NCBI RefSeq assembly: GCF_023100805.1
Contig: NZ_CP095855.1
Location: forward strand, 8,163,001 to 8,227,000
Direction of reading: 5' to 3'
Length of the DNA: 64,000 nt
DNA from: Chitinophaga filiformis
Lineage (GTDB): Bacteria; Bacteroidota; Bacteroidia; Chitinophagales; Chitinophagaceae
Both the position numbers and the translations under genes were made by a program. Below are positions 62,453-64,000 of this stretch, piece after piece. Every line of letters begins with the position of its first letter. The first letter of the stretch is position 1. The notes under the pieces are model-generated. The model did not search any database. It saw nothing but the letters and a program-made list of their open reading frames with translations, and was not told the DNA's origin.

Positions 62453-63166
62453 TTAAAGTACGTGAATCTTGATGTTGCGGTACCATACCTCATTCCCATG
62501 ATCCTGGAGCGCAATATGACCTTTTGCATATTCGCCAAAGCCTTTCCAGGTCTTGAATTTACTGTTGGCCAGGAGTGTTTTCCACTCTTCGCTGCCCATG
62601 GTAGTTTCTACGGTTTTAACACCATTCAGCCAGAAGGTCAGCTTACCATCCTTTTTCAGGATCTTTACCTTGTTCCATTCACCAACAGGTTTTGCGGCGT
62701 ACTTCACAGATTTCTTCATGTCGTACAGATCGCCGGAATTATGTTTGGTGATCTTACCATCAGGATGTTTAGCATCATCCAGCACCTGCATTTCAGGACC
62801 GGTGAGGTAAGTAGCTTTGAACTGCGGATCTTCGTGAACGCCGAAAATGATACCGCTGTTACCACCTTCGGAGATCTTCCACTCCAGTGTTAACTCATAG
62901 TTTTCGTATTCGTCGTTGGTCACCAGGTCACCACCTGGAGCGCCGTTCTTTTTAGCTTCCTGGTCCAGTGCCAGTGCACCGTCCTGCACTTTCCAGGCAG
63001 CACTTGCATCTTTCTGCAGATAGGTGTGCCAGCCTTCGGTATTGGTACCGTTGAACAATAATTTCCAGCCCGCTTTCTTTTCTTTAGCGGTGAGGGTATT
63101 CAATTCCTGCGCGGATGTGGATAAAGAGATCAGACTGAGTGCCAGAACGGGAATAATGTGCTTCAT
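62453..63166 (-). CDS. DUF1080 protein (3-keto-disaccharide hydrolase family)
   Basis: A 237-residue secreted protein with signal MKHIIPVLALSLISLSTSAQ and one DUF1080 domain: AGWKLLFNGTNTEGWHTYLQ, YENYELTLEWKISEGGNSGI, TYLTGPEMQVLDDAKHPDGK, KSVKYAAKPVGEWNKVKILK and the ending GHIALQDHGNEVWYRNIKIH. It resembles the second domain of the tandem DUF1080 protein at 34.1-35.5 kb (both end LQDHGN and contain the QVLDD.-HPD loop) more than the single-domain one at 20.5 kb. It starts the ThuA-containing transcript, after the cytochrome gene. Confidence 0.9.
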   Translation of the reverse strand: MKHIIPVLALSLISLSTSAQELNTLTAKEKKAGWKLLFNGTNTEGWHTYLQKDASAAWKVQDGALALDQEAKKNGAPGGDLVTNDEYENYELTLEWKISEGGNSGIIFGVHEDPQFKATYLTGPEMQVLDDAKHPDGKITKHNSGDLYDMKKSVKYAAKPVGEWNKVKILKKDGKLTFWLNGVKTVETTMGSEEWKTLLANSKFKTWKGFGEYAKGHIALQDHGNEVWYRNIKIHVL

Positions 63167-63183
63167 TGCAAATTGAGTTTTTT

Positions 63184-63242
63184 AATAGCCGATAATTGCT
63201 ATACTGCCTAACGGGAGGTAAGGCAGGCAACTACCGGCTATT
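63184..63242. terminator. Nested hairpin between the cytochrome c and DUF1080 genes
   Basis: AATAGCCG (63184-63191) pairs with CGGCTATT (63235-63242), and inside it CTGCCT (63204-63209) with AGGCAG (63221-63226). It may be a terminator/attenuator or a stabilising RNA element. Confidence 0.45.
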
Positions 63243-63291
63243 TATGATAGTTAATTTAGAAAGCTGAGAGACCAATATAAAATGCCGTCTG

Positions 63292-63705
63292 CTATTTCAG
63301 CGACAGAACATATTTCACCATTTCCTTAGCATCTTCCTTGGACAGGTCAGCGTGAGGTGTCATTGCTACTTCACCCCAATGACCGCTACCACCGCTGATC
63401 ACTTTGTCGGCCAGCATTTCTATGTTGGCATCTGTGGCTTCATATTTCTGTGCTACTTCCTTGTAAGCAGGGCCTACCAGCTTCACATCCACCTTGTGGC
63501 AGGTTTTACAATCCTTCTGCTCGATCAGGGCAGCTCCTTTAGAGGCTGCAGCTTCAGCTGCACCCGGAGTTACCATGGAATTGTCTGCCGGTGTTTCGCT
63601 GGCAGCTTCTTCTTTCTTTTCAGTTTTGTTTTCGCTGCTGCCGCCACCGCAGGAGGCCAGCACTACAGCACATAATACAACCGGCGCCAAAAAACGCATT
63701 CTCAT
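63292..63705 (-). CDS. Small c-type cytochrome lipoprotein
   Basis: A 137-residue lipoprotein (lipobox VVLASCGGGS, Cys19) with a Ser/Glu/Thr-rich linker and a class I cytochrome c domain. The haem motif is DCKTCH (Cys66, Cys69, His70), and the distal Met lies in EVAMTPHADL. The domain is strikingly like the cytochrome module of the fusion protein 3 kb away (shared DCKTCHKVD, IGP/VGP, KVISGGSGHWGE versus KIIKGGGGVWGE). It probably carries electrons from the PQQ dehydrogenase toward the respiratory chain. It is the first complete gene of the cluster on this strand. Confidence 0.92.
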   Translation of the reverse strand: MRMRFLAPVVLCAVVLASCGGGSSENKTEKKEEAASETPADNSMVTPGAAEAAASKGAALIEQKDCKTCHKVDVKLVGPAYKEVAQKYEATDANIEMLADKVISGGSGHWGEVAMTPHADLSKEDAKEMVKYVLSLK

Positions 63706-63935
63706 TTTACAATCGTTTATAAGTTCCTAAATACAAATTGACTTTATAATAAAGCATACTACTTCCATAAGTATGCCTAATTACCGTAATTATTCCCAGC
63801 TAAAGCAGCATAGCATCTTTTACGAACGACCGGAAGGTAATATACTCATCATTGTACAACCCTGTATACATAATATGATGAGCAGTCCCATTATTCCCCA
63901 TTCCTGATTGGTTATCTGCAGCTGACCGTTCCGTT
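63706..63935 (-). other. Gap with terminator upstream of the cytochrome gene
   Basis: GCATACT/AGTATGC (63754-63776) followed by TTTATTAT on the minus strand is a likely terminator for the gene entering from the right. Between it and 63935 a 33-codon frame (MGNNGTAHHIMYTGLYNDEY, then ITFRSFVKDAMLL) is readable but unsupported. Confidence 0.5.
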
Positions 63936-64000
63936 TTACAGCCCCAATACTTTTCTGTTCAGGGCTTCATCGGCCCCTCCGCCAGCAAAGTCATCAAAGG
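63936..64000 (-). CDS. Probable C-terminal end of an unidentified gene (partial)
   Basis: The minus strand from the window edge reads FDDFAGGGADEALNRKVLGL and then TAA at 63938-63936. Only 20 codons are visible, too few to name a family. The composition is protein-like and a terminator follows about 160 bp downstream, which supports a real gene end. Confidence 0.35.
   Translation of the reverse strand, partial: FDDFAGGGADEALNRKVLGL

Noticed and set aside
63779..63880. A 33-codon frame after the right-edge gene end
   Set aside because: Reads protein-like but has no upstream continuation, no ribosome-binding site and no family; likely chance.
1..64000. CRISPR arrays, insertion sequences, integrases or tRNA-associated attachment sites
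   Set aside because: No regular direct-repeat/spacer pattern, no transposase or integrase frame and no tRNA gene was found on either strand.

Overview
The window looks like a chromosomal segment from a Bacteroidota bacterium, most probably a Chitinophaga-like member of the Chitinophagaceae. The evidence is three SusC/SusD pairs, an ECF sigma/FecR-controlled GH127 locus, TAnnTTTG-type promoters with TTG about 19-20 bp upstream, many DUF1080/ThuA/DUF885 genes, and the pheT-zapA-rny order. The family-level placement is inference. I see no rRNA, tRNA, CRISPR array, prophage or insertion sequence.

Layout. 1-1.6 kb: the start of an ECF sigma factor that runs off the left edge, and divergent pyrD. 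1.7-10.4 kb: an arabinoside utilisation locus, all on the minus strand (ECF sigma, FecR anti-sigma, SusC with a signalling STN domain, SusD, GH127 beta-L-arabinofuranosidase). 10.5-14.7 kb: rsmE, a MATE exporter and dnaB, each ending at a clear terminator. 14.66-15.30 kb: a non-coding region where gene direction flips. It holds a phased row of DnaA-box-like 9-mers and is a candidate replication origin or DnaA-controlled region. 15.3-24.9 kb: pheT, a coiled-coil protein, zapA, rny, a DUF1080 protein, a purine nucleoside phosphorylase and an FtsX-type permease, all on the plus strand. 24.9-29.1 kb: scpB with a very long acidic tail, a stand-alone atpG, a WG-repeat protein and a DJ-1/PfpI protein. 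29.3-35.5 kb: a second SusC/SusD pair, divergent from a double DUF1080 protein, with two LacI-type operators between them. 35.8-40.2 kb: a DUF885 lipoprotein, an MmcQ/YjbR protein, a TauE/SafE transporter and a DUF6992-like protein.

40.3-47.1 kb: a complete six-gene ebo cluster (eboA to eboF, minus strand). This is a conserved but biochemically unsolved system linked in other bacteria to export or trafficking of secondary-metabolite precursors. It is followed by a haem-binding VCBS/FG-GAP lipoprotein, then by an internally deleted zeta-toxin-like kinase pseudogene that keeps an intact small partner gene. 49.6-54.7 kb: a third SusC/SusD pair with an upstream inverted repeat.

55.2-57.6 kb: a prfH-rtcB operon (ribosome rescue and RNA ligation). 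A well-formed promoter lies about 370 bp upstream, implying a long leader with small reading frames and competing hairpins. 57.7-64 kb: a TMEM220-like membrane protein and a periplasmic cluster for oxidised-sugar metabolism. That cluster has a giant ThuA / PQQ-sugar-dehydrogenase / PKD / cytochrome c lipoprotein, a stand-alone ThuA protein, a DUF1080 protein and a stand-alone cytochrome c closely matching the fused one. The last 65 bp hold the probable tail of another gene.

The best candidates for under-described biology are the ebo cluster, the rtcB-prfH leader, the phased DnaA-box region beside dnaB, the ScpB acidic tail and the modular ThuA/PQQ/cytochrome fusion.
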